NCBI GenBank assembly: GCA_036377595.1
Contig: DASUYB010000108.1
Location: 124,001 to 188,000 of the forward strand
From: Longimicrobium sp.
GTDB lineage: Bacteria > Gemmatimonadota > Gemmatimonadetes > Longimicrobiales > Longimicrobiaceae
Direction of reading: 5' to 3'
DNA: 64,000 nt
The first letter of the stretch is position 1. Each line of letters starts with the position of its first letter. Shown here piece by piece: positions 43,641 through 51,832 of this stretch. The position numbers and the translations under genes are program-made. The notes beneath the pieces were generated by a model. That model was not told the origin of the DNA, ran no database searches, and saw nothing but the letters and a program-made list of their open reading frames with translations.

Positions 43641-43803
43641 CTAAGCAGGAGGCCGCCGGGGGTCAACCGCGCTCGGCGTGGCCTTCCGGTACACAGTCAG
43701 ACACACTAGCTCGCCTTTGGGGTCGCGCACCTCCCAGTACCGGCTCTTGCGCTGCTTTTGGATCTGGAAGGTGGCGGGCGGGGTTCGTCTACGTGTCGGC
43801 CAT
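43641..43803 (-). pseudogene. Small conserved protein with a frameshift
   Basis: Starting at ATG 43803 behind CGGAGGTG, the frame reads MADT and stops at TAG. Skipping one base there gives RRTPPATFQIQKQRKSRYWE and VRDPKGELVCLTVYRKA to the stop at 43641. The second part looks like a conserved small protein family (RKSRYWEVRDP..LVCLTVY), about 53 aa. So one extra base near 43789 breaks it, either a mutation or a sequencing error. Confidence 0.6.
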
Positions 43804-43912
43804 CGTGCACCTCCGCCCGTCTTTGACCGCGGCGGCCCAGCAGGGCCAGCTTCGGCGAGCGGGTCGTCTTCCTTCTCGTTGTTAACAAATCCCGACTGCG
43901 CGAGGAAACAAG

Positions 43913-45784
43913 ATGCCTGTGGAACAGCCAATTACGCTTTCCAAAGAAGACTTTGACCGACTGGAGTGGCAAGACGTGCCTTCTACTGATGAGGATGAGC
44001 GGGTCCTCGATTACGCGAACCCGTACTACGACCGTGCAAATGATGCGTTTACGCGCGGTGATGCGCGTTCGGAAGCTGCCTTTCGGCTACTGGCCGATCT
44101 ATGTTCGTTTAAACTAGAGTTGGAGAGTTACGAAAATCCATTCCGTCCTTGGCTCTGGACCGATACCGTCCGCTCCGCGTCGCCTGATTCCATCAGCCAA
44201 GATCACGTTGAGGTACTGCGTGAACTTGCCCCTCTTGTGAGTGATGCTGCGTTGCGTGCGCGGATCGCCGACTTCGTCTGGGTTCGCGGTCGTGGGTACC
44301 CGACCGCTCAGATCGCTGTAGCTGCGTACCTTGAACTCGCCAAACCGTTAGAAGATACAGATCCGAGTTGGCCGGGACCTATTCGCTACCTGGAACGTGG
44401 ATTACAAATCGCGCTTCAGCTTAGTAGAAATAGTGAACCCTATCAGACCGTCTCGACTTTCATCCTAAACTTGTTAAGAGCGCGCGTTGGTACAGAGACC
44501 GGCTTCCTATCAAAGCAGTTGCTTTCCTTGGCAGCCAAACACCGTATTGGTGATGCGTCTGAGCTGTACGACATTGCAGTGATGATTGCTTCGCGAGCCG
44601 AAACTCAAAGTGGTTGGCACAAGGCTGAACAGTACTGGCAAGTGGCAACTGAACTCGCTCGGGGAGAACAGGAAAAGCGACGAGAAGCTTTTCGCCGACT
44701 CGCGGAGTGCTACGTCGGACGGGCACACGAGGCCGCTAAACAGCCCCACATTGGGAATGTCACTGCAGCAACATACCTGGAGCATGCGATCGAAGCACTT
44801 CGTCGCGAGGGTGGTTTCTCCGAGCGAGTGGATGAACTCCATGTTGAGATGATGGAGTATCAACGGAAGATCCCTGAATCGTTGGTGCCGGTATCATCCT
44901 CGATCGACATAACAAGAGTAGTCGCTGAGGCTGAAGAAGCTGTGACGGATAAATCGCTTCAGGAAGCTCTTCTCTCGTTTGCCTTGCTTGCAGATATTCC
45001 TAAATATTCCAACCTTTTGGAAGATGCTGATGAGAGTTCAAGGCGGTATCTGTTCAAATCGTTTTTCCCATCCGTACAGTTGAACCGCGAAGGGAAAGTG
45101 ATTGATCGACAGGGCCCACTTCATGTCTCTGATCCCGAGCAACGCGAAGCCGTGCTTCGCAAGGACATGCTCCAAACAGCGACGCTCCATTATCAGGTTT
45201 CTGGTCGCGCGGTGATTGACCCAGCCCGGCGACGCATCATGGAAGAGCATGGTCTCCGAATCGAGGATTTCTTCTGGATCGTGTCCAACAACCCGCTGGT
45301 TCCCCAAGGGCGAGAAATGTTATTCGCCGAAGCGTTCTACGCTGGATTTGCCGGCGACATGACGAAAGCGATCCCGCTGCTCGTCTTCCAGCTGGAGAAT
45401 TCCATTCGTGAACTACTTGTTGGCGCTGGCGTGATCGTTACTGCGATTGACAACGAAGGTATCCAGTCGGAGCGTGGCCTGAATTGGCTACTCTTTCAAC
45501 CCAAGCTCAAGGAGTTGCTGGGAGAGGACATAGTCTTCGCTCTTCAGGGGCTTCTCGTAGAAAAGTTCGGCTCTAATATCCGCAACGACGTTGCGCATGG
45601 GTTGATTTCATACGAAGAGTACTTCAGCTACGTTGCCTTATATCTCTGGTGGCTAAGTTTTCGACTAGTCTGTATCCCTGCCTTGAATGCAATTACTCGC
45701 GGAAAGGTGGAAGCTTCCAACGAATCCCCAGAAGCTTCAGTGGAGGTGGAGGAGACCAGAGACACAGGTCGGGAGGAAAGCTAA
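43913..45784 (+). CDS. DUF4209-domain protein, HEPN-like; candidate defence gene
   Basis: A 623-aa soluble protein, GC about 50%, far below its neighbours. The first 450 residues are helical and lack a name I am sure of. The last 170 match DUF4209: NNPLVPQGREMLFAEAFYAG, FQLENSIRELLVGAGV, and IRNDVAHGLIS near residue 560. RNDVAH is the R-x4-6-H motif of HEPN ribonucleases, which in DUF4209 proteins is predicted to be the catalytic pair. Many HEPN proteins are toxins or antiviral nucleases. It has no partner gene on either side. Foreign composition and the HEPN motif suggest defence, but this is inference. Confidence 0.7.
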   Translation: MPVEQPITLSKEDFDRLEWQDVPSTDEDERVLDYANPYYDRANDAFTRGDARSEAAFRLLADLCSFKLELESYENPFRPWLWTDTVRSASPDSISQDHVEVLRELAPLVSDAALRARIADFVWVRGRGYPTAQIAVAAYLELAKPLEDTDPSWPGPIRYLERGLQIALQLSRNSEPYQTVSTFILNLLRARVGTETGFLSKQLLSLAAKHRIGDASELYDIAVMIASRAETQSGWHKAEQYWQVATELARGEQEKRREAFRRLAECYVGRAHEAAKQPHIGNVTAATYLEHAIEALRREGGFSERVDELHVEMMEYQRKIPESLVPVSSSIDITRVVAEAEEAVTDKSLQEALLSFALLADIPKYSNLLEDADESSRRYLFKSFFPSVQLNREGKVIDRQGPLHVSDPEQREAVLRKDMLQTATLHYQVSGRAVIDPARRRIMEEHGLRIEDFFWIVSNNPLVPQGREMLFAEAFYAGFAGDMTKAIPLLVFQLENSIRELLVGAGVIVTAIDNEGIQSERGLNWLLFQPKLKELLGEDIVFALQGLLVEKFGSNIRNDVAHGLISYEEYFSYVALYLWWLSFRLVCIPALNAITRGKVEASNESPEASVEVEETRDTGREES

Positions 45785-45920
45785 TAGGCCACGATACGGG
45801 AACGGGTGTCCATTTGCGTTGACTTCGTCCTGCGTGCTGTGTTTGCGCCCGATCCTTACCCCCGGCCCGCAACTTGCCTTTCTCGCGGGCGACGTAAACC
45901 GCCGCCCGGCTACCGCTTGC

Positions 45921-45950
45921 TTGCAGCGGGCCGCGGCGGCGAGTTACAAT
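45921..45950 (+). promoter_or_regulatory. Predicted promoter of the FabG-like SDR
   Basis: TTGCAG at 45921-45926 and TACAAT at 45945-45950 with an 18-bp spacer, predicting a start near 45957, 40 bases before the SDR start used here. Confidence 0.45.
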
Positions 45951-45995
45951 GCAGGCCGATCCCCCAGTCCCTGACGGACCCCGACCAGGTCGCTG

Positions 45996-46916
45996 ATGCC
46001 CTCATCCGAGCCCGGACGCGACCCCGACTCCCGACACCCTGAGGCCGCCTATCAGCCCCTCCCGCTCGAGGGGCTGCACGTGGCCGACCCCGTGCAGCAG
46101 CTCCTCGAGGAGGTGGTCGAGGAGACGGAGCCGCGCTCGCTGGCCTACGGCAGCAACATGCGCGGCCGCATCGCCATCGTCACGGGCGGGGCCACGGGGA
46201 TCGGCAAGGCCATCGCGCTGGAGTTCGCGCGGCACGGGGTGCACGTGGCGTTCAACTGGTACCAGTACGACCAGCGCGGCGAGATCCGCGACGAGGCCCA
46301 GCAGACGGCGCGCGAGATCACGCACATGGAGGTGCGCGTCCACCACGCCGAGTGCGACGTGCGCGACCCGCGCGCGGTCGACCGCTTCGTGGCCGAGGCG
46401 GTGGAGCAGCTGGGCGGCGTCAACATCCTGGTGAACAACGCCGGCATCGCGCGCGACCGGGCGCTCTGGCGGCTGACCGACGAGCAGTGGCGCTCGGTGC
46501 TCGACACCAACCTGACCGGCGCCTTCCACATGATCCGCGCGGTCAGCCCCATCTTCCGCAAGCAGCACGACGGCAAGGTGGTCAACGTCAGCAGCGTGCA
46601 CGGGATCCGCAGCGAGTTCGGGCTGGCCAACTACAGCGCCAGCAAGGCGGGGCTCCTCGGGCTCACGCGGTCGGCGGCGCTGGAGCTGGGCCCCAGCAAC
46701 GTGAACGTGAACGCGGTGGCGCCGGGATACATCCGCACCACGCGCCTCACCAGCGGCGTGCCGGCCGAGATCCTGGACAGCGCGCGCGAGCGGGCCGTGC
46801 TGGGGCGGCTGGGCGATCCGCAGGACGTGGCCAACGTGGTGGTGTTCCTCTGCAGCGAGTACGCGCGCCACATCACCGGCGCCGTGATCCCGGTCGACGG
46901 CGGCCACCTGCTCTGA
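45996..46916 (+). CDS. FabG-like 3-oxoacyl-ACP/acetoacetyl-CoA reductase (SDR)
   Basis: A 306-aa classical SDR. From residue 55: MRGRIAIVTGGATGIGKAI (NAD(P) loop TGGATGIG), NNAG at about 149-152, VSSVHGIRSEFGLANYSASKAG with S-Y-K, and DGGHLL at the end. Close to FabG/PhaB ketoacyl reductases. The first 54 residues form an unusual Pro/Glu-rich extension; translation may instead start at ATG 46158, but the predicted promoter lies just before 45996, so the long form is possible. Confidence 0.78.
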   Translation: MPSSEPGRDPDSRHPEAAYQPLPLEGLHVADPVQQLLEEVVEETEPRSLAYGSNMRGRIAIVTGGATGIGKAIALEFARHGVHVAFNWYQYDQRGEIRDEAQQTAREITHMEVRVHHAECDVRDPRAVDRFVAEAVEQLGGVNILVNNAGIARDRALWRLTDEQWRSVLDTNLTGAFHMIRAVSPIFRKQHDGKVVNVSSVHGIRSEFGLANYSASKAGLLGLTRSAALELGPSNVNVNAVAPGYIRTTRLTSGVPAEILDSARERAVLGRLGDPQDVANVVVFLCSEYARHITGAVIPVDGGHLL

Positions 46917-47288
46917 TCCTGGCATCTGCTGATGAAGAGCGGGCTTTGGGCGTGTTTGGCGCTGAGACGCCAAAGCGGGCTGCGCGCGCCGTAGGCCACG
47001 ATACTACTGTGGCCAACGGCGCCGGGCCGCCGCCGCGCCGGCCATCCCCGCGGACGCCGGGCGACGGAGCACGCGCGGCGCCGTCCCGGCCCTCCGGGCG
47101 CGCATCCCTCACGCGCGGGGGCGATTCGAGGGGCGGGCAGCGGGCGTCTCCGCGGCCGCGGGCGGCCCCCTCCCCCCGACCCCTTTCCCCCGCTTCGCAG
47201 GGGCGGGGGAGAACTCAGCGACGGCGCCCACACCCGAGCCACACGCCACACCCGAATGCCTGTGCCGCACCCGCACCGCCATCACCCG
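46917..47288. other. Intergenic region with no gene
   Basis: About 370 bases of GC-rich sequence; the part 47160-47215 has a pyrimidine-rich CCCTCCCCCCGACCCCTTTC run and the complementary GGGGCGGGGGAG, a relative of the C hairpins. No gene is supported. Confidence 0.4.
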
Positions 47289-47945
47289 ATGTCCGATCTC
47301 CGTCCGTCGCGCCGTCGCGTCGCCATCCGCGCGCTGATCCTCGCGCTCGCCGCGATTGCGCCCGCGTGCGGCGGCCGTGGGACGCCGCCGGGCGGCCCCG
47401 CACCCACGCCGAAGCTCGCCGAGACCGTCGGCCCGATGGACATCGCCGGGCAGCGCGTGCTGGTGCTGCCGGTGCAGACGGTCGCCGGCGTGCCGCAGAC
47501 GCGCGCCGATGCCACTCGCGAGCTGCTGTTCGCGCTCGGCGAGCGCAACGCGCGGGTGCGCTGGATCGAGCCGGACCAGCTCCGCTCCGCGCTCCGCCGC
47601 TCGCCGGGATACGCGGACGACCCCGACGTCCTCCCCTCCGACGCGTTCCGCCACCATCGCGAGCGCTACGTGGTGGAGCCGCTGGGAGGCCTGCTGCGCC
47701 GCTACTCCGCGCTGATGGACGCGCGCCTGGTGATGATCCCGCAGAGCGCCACCTGGCTCCCCGCCGCGGCGGGCGACGGCAGCGGCAACGTGCGCATGGC
47801 CGCGGTGATGATCGACACCCGCACCGGCAACGTCGTCTGGTACGGCGAGGCCGACGGCCCGCAGCGCCCCACCGCCGATGCCAGCGCCCTCCCCGGCGCC
47901 GCCGCCGCGCTCGCCGGACGGATGCTGGTGGCGGCGTCGAACTGA
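47289..47945 (+). CDS. Hypothetical lipoprotein
   Basis: A 218-aa protein with a lipoprotein signal (AIAPAC). The mature domain has QRVLVLPVQTVAGVPQTRAD, LLFALGERNARVRWIEPDQL and VMIDTRTGNVVWYGEADG, an alpha/beta pattern like the periplasmic LpoB/CsgG-type small-lipoprotein domain, but I cannot name the family. It ends 113 bases before a terminator. ATG 47256 is a possible earlier start. Confidence 0.6.
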   Translation: MSDLRPSRRRVAIRALILALAAIAPACGGRGTPPGGPAPTPKLAETVGPMDIAGQRVLVLPVQTVAGVPQTRADATRELLFALGERNARVRWIEPDQLRSALRRSPGYADDPDVLPSDAFRHHRERYVVEPLGGLLRRYSALMDARLVMIPQSATWLPAAAGDGSGNVRMAAVMIDTRTGNVVWYGEADGPQRPTADASALPGAAAALAGRMLVAASN

Positions 47946-48057
47946 CGCCGGCGCGGGCGCTGGCGATCTCGACGGCGGGGCGCTGCGCGCGTTCCCCCCC
48001 CACCCCCGGCCCCTCCCCCACAGGTGGGGAGGGATGGGGGAGGGGAGAACAGCAACA

Positions 48058-48090
48058 AATCCCTCGCCCGGCTTCGGCGCGAGGGATTTT
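48058..48090 (+). terminator. Intrinsic terminator
   Basis: AAATCCCTCGC pairs with GCGAGGGATTTT; the T-tract continues into TTTTGCATT. Confidence 0.8.
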
Positions 48091-48177
48091 GCATTCTCTC
48101 CGCATCCGCGTATGTTGCGCCCCGCGCGAACCCACCGATGCCGAGCGGATGCGTGTCATCCGCGTGGATGCGGCCGC

Positions 48178-48232
48178 GGGAGTCCGCGAAGGCGGACTTC
48201 GGGCCGTTGTTGCCGCGAATTCATTCGCCCCG
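48178..48232. repeat. Right-end copy of the MITE-like element (D3)
   Basis: GAGTCCGCGAAGGCGGACTT followed by a GTTGTTGCCGCGAATTCATT block and CGCCCC: the right arm of the element at 38467-38671 without its left arm. Confidence 0.75.
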
Positions 48233-48320
48233 CAACTCCCCCTCGCGCGGTGTTTGCATCGCCCTGAACACGACCAGCACCGCCCGCGACCCGGCGGTGC
48301 GCTTCGACTAGAGAACCGGA

Positions 48321-49337
48321 ATGGCGCAGACAGTCACCCTCATCCCCGGTGACGGGATCGGCCCCGAGATCACCGAGTCGGTGGTGCGCATCCTCGAGGC
48401 CGCGGGCGCGGAGCTCCAGTGGGACGAGCAGATCGCCGGCGAGACCGCGCTCAAGCAGGCCGGCGACCCGCTTCCCAAGGCCACCATCGACTCCATCAAG
48501 AAGCACTGCGTCGCCCTGAAAGGCCCGCTGACCACGCCCAGCGGCACCGGCTTCCGCTCCATCAACGTGGCGCTGCGCCAGGAGTTCGAGCTGTACGCCA
48601 ACGTCCGCCCCGCGCGCACGCTGGTGGCCGGCGGGCGCTACGAGGACATCGACCTGGTGCTGATCCGCGAGAACACCGAGGGGCTGTACAGCGGCGTGGA
48701 GCACTACATCGGCATCGGCAGCGACCCGCGCGCCGCCGCCGAGAGCGTGATGCTGGTCACCCGCTTCGGCGTCAACCGCATCCTGCGCTACGCCTTCGAA
48801 TACGCGGTGCGGATGGGGCGGAAGAAGGTGACGCTCGCGCACAAGGCCAACATCCTCAAGTACACGCAGGGCCTCTTCCTGGACATGGGCCGGGAGATCG
48901 CGAAGGAGTACGAGGGGAAGGTGGAGTTCGAGGACCGCATCATCGACGCGACGGCGATGCTGCTGGTGATGGACCCCTACCGCTTCGACGTGATCGTCTG
49001 CGAGAACATGTTCGGCGACATCCTCTCCGACCAGATCGCGGGACTCGTCGGCGGGCTGGGCCTGGCGCCCGGCGCCAACATCGGCGAGGACGCGGCCATC
49101 TTCGAGGCGGTGCACGGCTCCGCGCCCGACATCGCGGGGCAGGGGAAGGCCAATCCGGCTGCGCTGCTGATGGCGGCGCTGATGATGCTGGACCACCTGG
49201 GGCAGCGCGAGCCGGCGCAGCGCATCCGCACCGCGCTCGAGGCCGCCATCCGCGAAAAGGACAGCCTGACGCCGGACCTGAAGGGGAGCGGCACCACGCA
49301 GACCTTCACCGACGCGGTCGTGCGGCGGCTGGGGTGA
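48321..49337 (+). CDS. NAD-dependent isocitrate dehydrogenase (isocitrate/isopropylmalate family)
   Basis: A 338-aa beta-decarboxylating dehydrogenase. Motifs: [41 protein letters not shown] (two blocks; the Ser-Gly-Thr-Gly-Phe-Arg loop fits isocitrate, not isopropylmalate), [15 protein letters not shown], and [27 protein letters not shown]. Asp/Ile patterning of the cofactor loop ([16 protein letters not shown]) suggests NAD. It oxidises isocitrate to 2-oxoglutarate. A small membrane-protein gene starts 12 bases later. Confidence 0.88.
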   Translation: MAQTVTLIPGDGIGPEITESVVRILEAAGAELQWDEQIAGETALKQAGDPLPKATIDSIKKHCVALKGPLTTPSGTGFRSINVALRQEFELYANVRPARTLVAGGRYEDIDLVLIRENTEGLYSGVEHYIGIGSDPRAAAESVMLVTRFGVNRILRYAFEYAVRMGRKKVTLAHKANILKYTQGLFLDMGREIAKEYEGKVEFEDRIIDATAMLLVMDPYRFDVIVCENMFGDILSDQIAGLVGGLGLAPGANIGEDAAIFEAVHGSAPDIAGQGKANPAALLMAALMMLDHLGQREPAQRIRTALEAAIREKDSLTPDLKGSGTTQTFTDAVVRRLG

Positions 49338-49348
49338 AAGACGGGGCG

Positions 49349-49672
49349 ATGAGCGACGCGGGCGAGAGCTTCGACTGCCGCAGCTGCGGCCGCACCATCA
49401 CGGGCGAGACGCCCGACAGCCACGGCTGGTGCAAGGCGTGCCGCGCCGCGGTCGTGCGCCGGTCGACGATCATGGCCGTCTTCCCCGGGGTGGTGGTGCT
49501 GGCGCTCTACCTCTGGCTGCTCGACCACTTCGGTCTCTGGGACTCCACCTTCCTGATCGTGTGGATCGCGCTGGGGCTGGCGCTGGGGTACGTGGCGTTC
49601 AAGGTGGCCCGCCGCGTGTTCTTCGACGTGGTCCGCAGCCGCGGCGTCCGCGTCCGCGCCAGGCGAGGCTGA
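49349..49672 (+). CDS. Zinc-ribbon plus two-helix membrane protein
   Basis: A 107-aa protein. A short zinc-ribbon FDCRSCGRT...[11 protein letters not shown] (two CxxC pairs) is followed by two transmembrane helices (about residues 41-88). No family name. It starts 12 bases after the dehydrogenase and is one base before the next gene, so it is likely co-transcribed. Confidence 0.65.
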   Translation: MSDAGESFDCRSCGRTITGETPDSHGWCKACRAAVVRRSTIMAVFPGVVVLALYLWLLDHFGLWDSTFLIVWIALGLALGYVAFKVARRVFFDVVRSRGVRVRARRG

Positions 49673-49673
49673 G

Positions 49674-49895
49674 ATGGCCGCCTTCCGCACCGGACCCTGG
49701 CTGAACATCGTGGCCGCCATCCTCGGCGGCATCATGTTCGGCTTCGGCCTCGGCCGCTTCGCGAACCACCCGTCGGTCGCGCCGGGCGTGCTCGCCCTGG
49801 TCGGCCTGCTCGTGCTCTGGTACGCCGTCTCCGACCGCCGCAAGGCCCGCCGCGACACGCCGGAAAGCGAGACACACGGGCATACGGTGGAATAG
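49674..49895 (+). CDS. Small two-helix membrane protein
   Basis: A 73-aa protein with helices at about 9-29 and 36-54 and a charged tail ([15 protein letters not shown]). It starts one base after the preceding stop. Function unknown. A strong terminator follows. Confidence 0.6.
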   Translation: MAAFRTGPWLNIVAAILGGIMFGFGLGRFANHPSVAPGVLALVGLLVLWYAVSDRRKARRDTPESETHGHTVE

Positions 49896-49915
49896 CTTCC
49901 GAATCCCTGCGTACG

Positions 49916-49952
49916 AACGGCGCCCGGTCCACGCGACCGGGCGCCGTTGTTT
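49916..49952. terminator. Bidirectional terminator
   Basis: AACGGCGCCCGGTC pairs with GACCGGGCGCCGTT, followed by GTTT on the plus strand. It serves the isocitrate dehydrogenase unit and lies beyond the stop of the convergent peptide gene. Confidence 0.85.
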
Positions 49953-49973
49953 CACGGATCAGGTTTCCCTGGC

Positions 49974-50165
49974 TCAGGGGCAAATCCGGCACGGGTTGCC
50001 CGTGCCACAGCTGCCGTTCCAGCAGGTGTACTGCTCGCAGCGCGTATTCTCGGTGAGCATTCCGTCCTCCGCGCCCTTTACCGTTCCGGCGCCGGCGGCC
50101 TCGGCCGGAAGCACCTCGAACCCGTTCACCTGGATGTCCTCGAGCTTCAGCTTGATCTTGTCCAT
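49974..50165 (-). CDS. Pinensin-like RiPP precursor peptide, orphan
   Basis: A 63-aa peptide. The leader starts MDKIKLKLEDIQVNGFEVLP, then AGAGTVKGAE: the pattern K-L-x-L-(D/E)-D-(I/L)-x-V-x-(S/G)-F-E followed by a GTV box matches leaders of pinensin-type lanthipeptide precursors of Bacteroidota and Longimicrobium. The rest, TRCEQYTCWNGSCGTGNPC and RICP, has five Cys and three Thr/Ser, a plausible modified core. The start at 50165 has GGGAGGAG before it; the frame open to 50249 lacks one. No lanthionine synthetase, protease or transporter gene is within the window. Confidence 0.7.
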   Translation of the reverse strand: MDKIKLKLEDIQVNGFEVLPAEAAGAGTVKGAEDGMLTENTRCEQYTCWNGSCGTGNPCRICP

Positions 50166-50233
50166 TGACAAAACTCCTCCCGAGATGAGTTCAATCCCCA
50201 CTGCGGACCGTTGTGTCGCAAAGAGGATGAGGC

Positions 50234-50262
50234 AAGATAGCCAAGTCAAATTTTTGCGTCAA
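50234..50262 (-). promoter_or_regulatory. Promoter of the RiPP precursor
   Basis: On the minus strand TTGACG (50262-50257), a 17-bp spacer and TATCTT (50239-50234), in an AT-rich patch. It predicts a transcript starting near 50227, 60 bases before the start codon. Confidence 0.6.
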
Positions 50263-50473
50263 GAAAGTGCGTTATAGGGACTAAACTGCGAATGTTTAGT
50301 CTGCCTGATCGCGGATTGTGCGCTGGCCGAGGGAGTGCGGTGGAACCCGCAGTCGGGGACGGCGCCGGACGATCCGGGCTCGCTCATCCGTTTCCTTGCC
50401 GCGACCCGCACCCTGCCTATATTCCCCCGCCTCTTTCCGGACCCTATCGACCCAAACGAAACGAGCCGCTGAG

Positions 50474-51658
50474 ATGGCGAAGTTCCAGGGCGTTGACTAC
50501 TACGAAATCGACGCGCTGCTGACCGAAGAGCAGCGCATGATCCGCGACACCGTGCGCGAGTGGGTGGACGACAACCTCCTCCCCGTCATCAACGACGCGT
50601 ACATCGGCCGCTACCTGCCCAGGCAGCTGATCCCCGGGATGGCCGAGCTCGGCGTCTTCGGCGCGAACCTGCCGGAGGAGTACGGCTGCGCCGGGCTCGA
50701 CAACGTGAGCTACGGCCTGATCATGCAGGAGCTGGAGCGCGGCGACAGCGGCATCCGCTCGTTCGCCAGCGTGCAGGGCGCGCTCTGCATGTACCCCATC
50801 TACGCGTTCGGCAGCGACGAGCAGAAGCGCGAATACCTCCCGCGCATGGCGGCCGGCGAGGTGATCGGCTGCTTCGGGCTGACCGAGCCGGACTTCGGCT
50901 CCAACCCCGGCGGGATGGTGACGCGGGCGCGGAAGACCGACGACGGGTGGGTGCTGAACGGCGCCAAGATGTGGATCACCAACGGCTCGACCGCCAATAT
51001 CGCCATCGTCTGGGCCAAGACGGGCGAGCTCGACGACACGAAGTCGATCCGCGGCTTCATCGTCCCCACCGACACGCCGGGGTTCAGCGCCAAGGACCAG
51101 AAGGGGAAGCTCTCGCTCCTCGCCAGCGACACCAGCGAGCTGGTGCTGCAGGACGTGCGTGTCCCTGAAAGCGCGCTGCTGCCGAAGTCCGGCGGCCTCA
51201 AGAGCCCGCTGATGTGCCTGACGCAGGCGCGCTACGGCATCGCCTGGGGCGCGGTCGGCGCGGCCATGGCCTGCTACGACGAGGCGCTGGCGTACGCCAA
51301 GAACCGCGTCCAGTTCGGCGGCAAGCCCATCGCCGCCACGCAGATCCAGCAGACGCGGCTGGCGGAGATGCTGACGGAGATCACCAAGGCGCAGCTCCTC
51401 TGCTGGCGCCTGGGCAACCTGAAGGACCAGGGGACGATGCGGCCCGAGCAGGTCTCCCTCGCCAAGCGCAACAACGTCCACATGGCGTGCGAGTGCGCGC
51501 GCGAGGCGCGGCGGCTGCTGGGCGGAAACGGCATCCTGGTCGAGTACCAGGCCATGCGCCACATGGCCAACCTCGAATCCGTGTACACGTACGAGGGCAC
51601 GCACGACGTCCACGGCCTGATCCTGGGCAACGACATCACCGGCATCCCCGCGTTCTAA
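50474..51658 (+). CDS. gcdH: Glutaryl-CoA dehydrogenase
   Basis: A 394-aa acyl-CoA dehydrogenase of the glutaryl-CoA type: ERGDSGIRSFASVQGALCMY, CFGLTEPDFGSNPGGMVT, KMWITNGSTANIAIVWAKT, and the catalytic Glu in VYTYEGTHDVHGLILG. The RGFIVPTDTPGFSA and KGKLSLLASDTSELVLQDV blocks match this subfamily. It oxidises and decarboxylates glutaryl-CoA to crotonyl-CoA in lysine/tryptophan breakdown. ATG 50474 follows GCTGAG; the upstream frame (50318) lacks homology. Confidence 0.88.
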   Translation: MAKFQGVDYYEIDALLTEEQRMIRDTVREWVDDNLLPVINDAYIGRYLPRQLIPGMAELGVFGANLPEEYGCAGLDNVSYGLIMQELERGDSGIRSFASVQGALCMYPIYAFGSDEQKREYLPRMAAGEVIGCFGLTEPDFGSNPGGMVTRARKTDDGWVLNGAKMWITNGSTANIAIVWAKTGELDDTKSIRGFIVPTDTPGFSAKDQKGKLSLLASDTSELVLQDVRVPESALLPKSGGLKSPLMCLTQARYGIAWGAVGAAMACYDEALAYAKNRVQFGGKPIAATQIQQTRLAEMLTEITKAQLLCWRLGNLKDQGTMRPEQVSLAKRNNVHMACECAREARRLLGGNGILVEYQAMRHMANLESVYTYEGTHDVHGLILGNDITGIPAF

Positions 51659-51832
51659 GCGCTGCGCTTTTAACTCGAGCGCGACGGCCGGTGTCCTGAG
51701 AGGCGCGGCACGGGGTGGAGGCTGGTGCACGGCAAGTGCGTGGGATCATGGGGATCTCACGCACTTCGCGTGTCTTTGAGTCCGGTGCGAGCGATCGCGA
51801 CGAGTTTCCCGACGGATGGATCGAGAGGCGTG

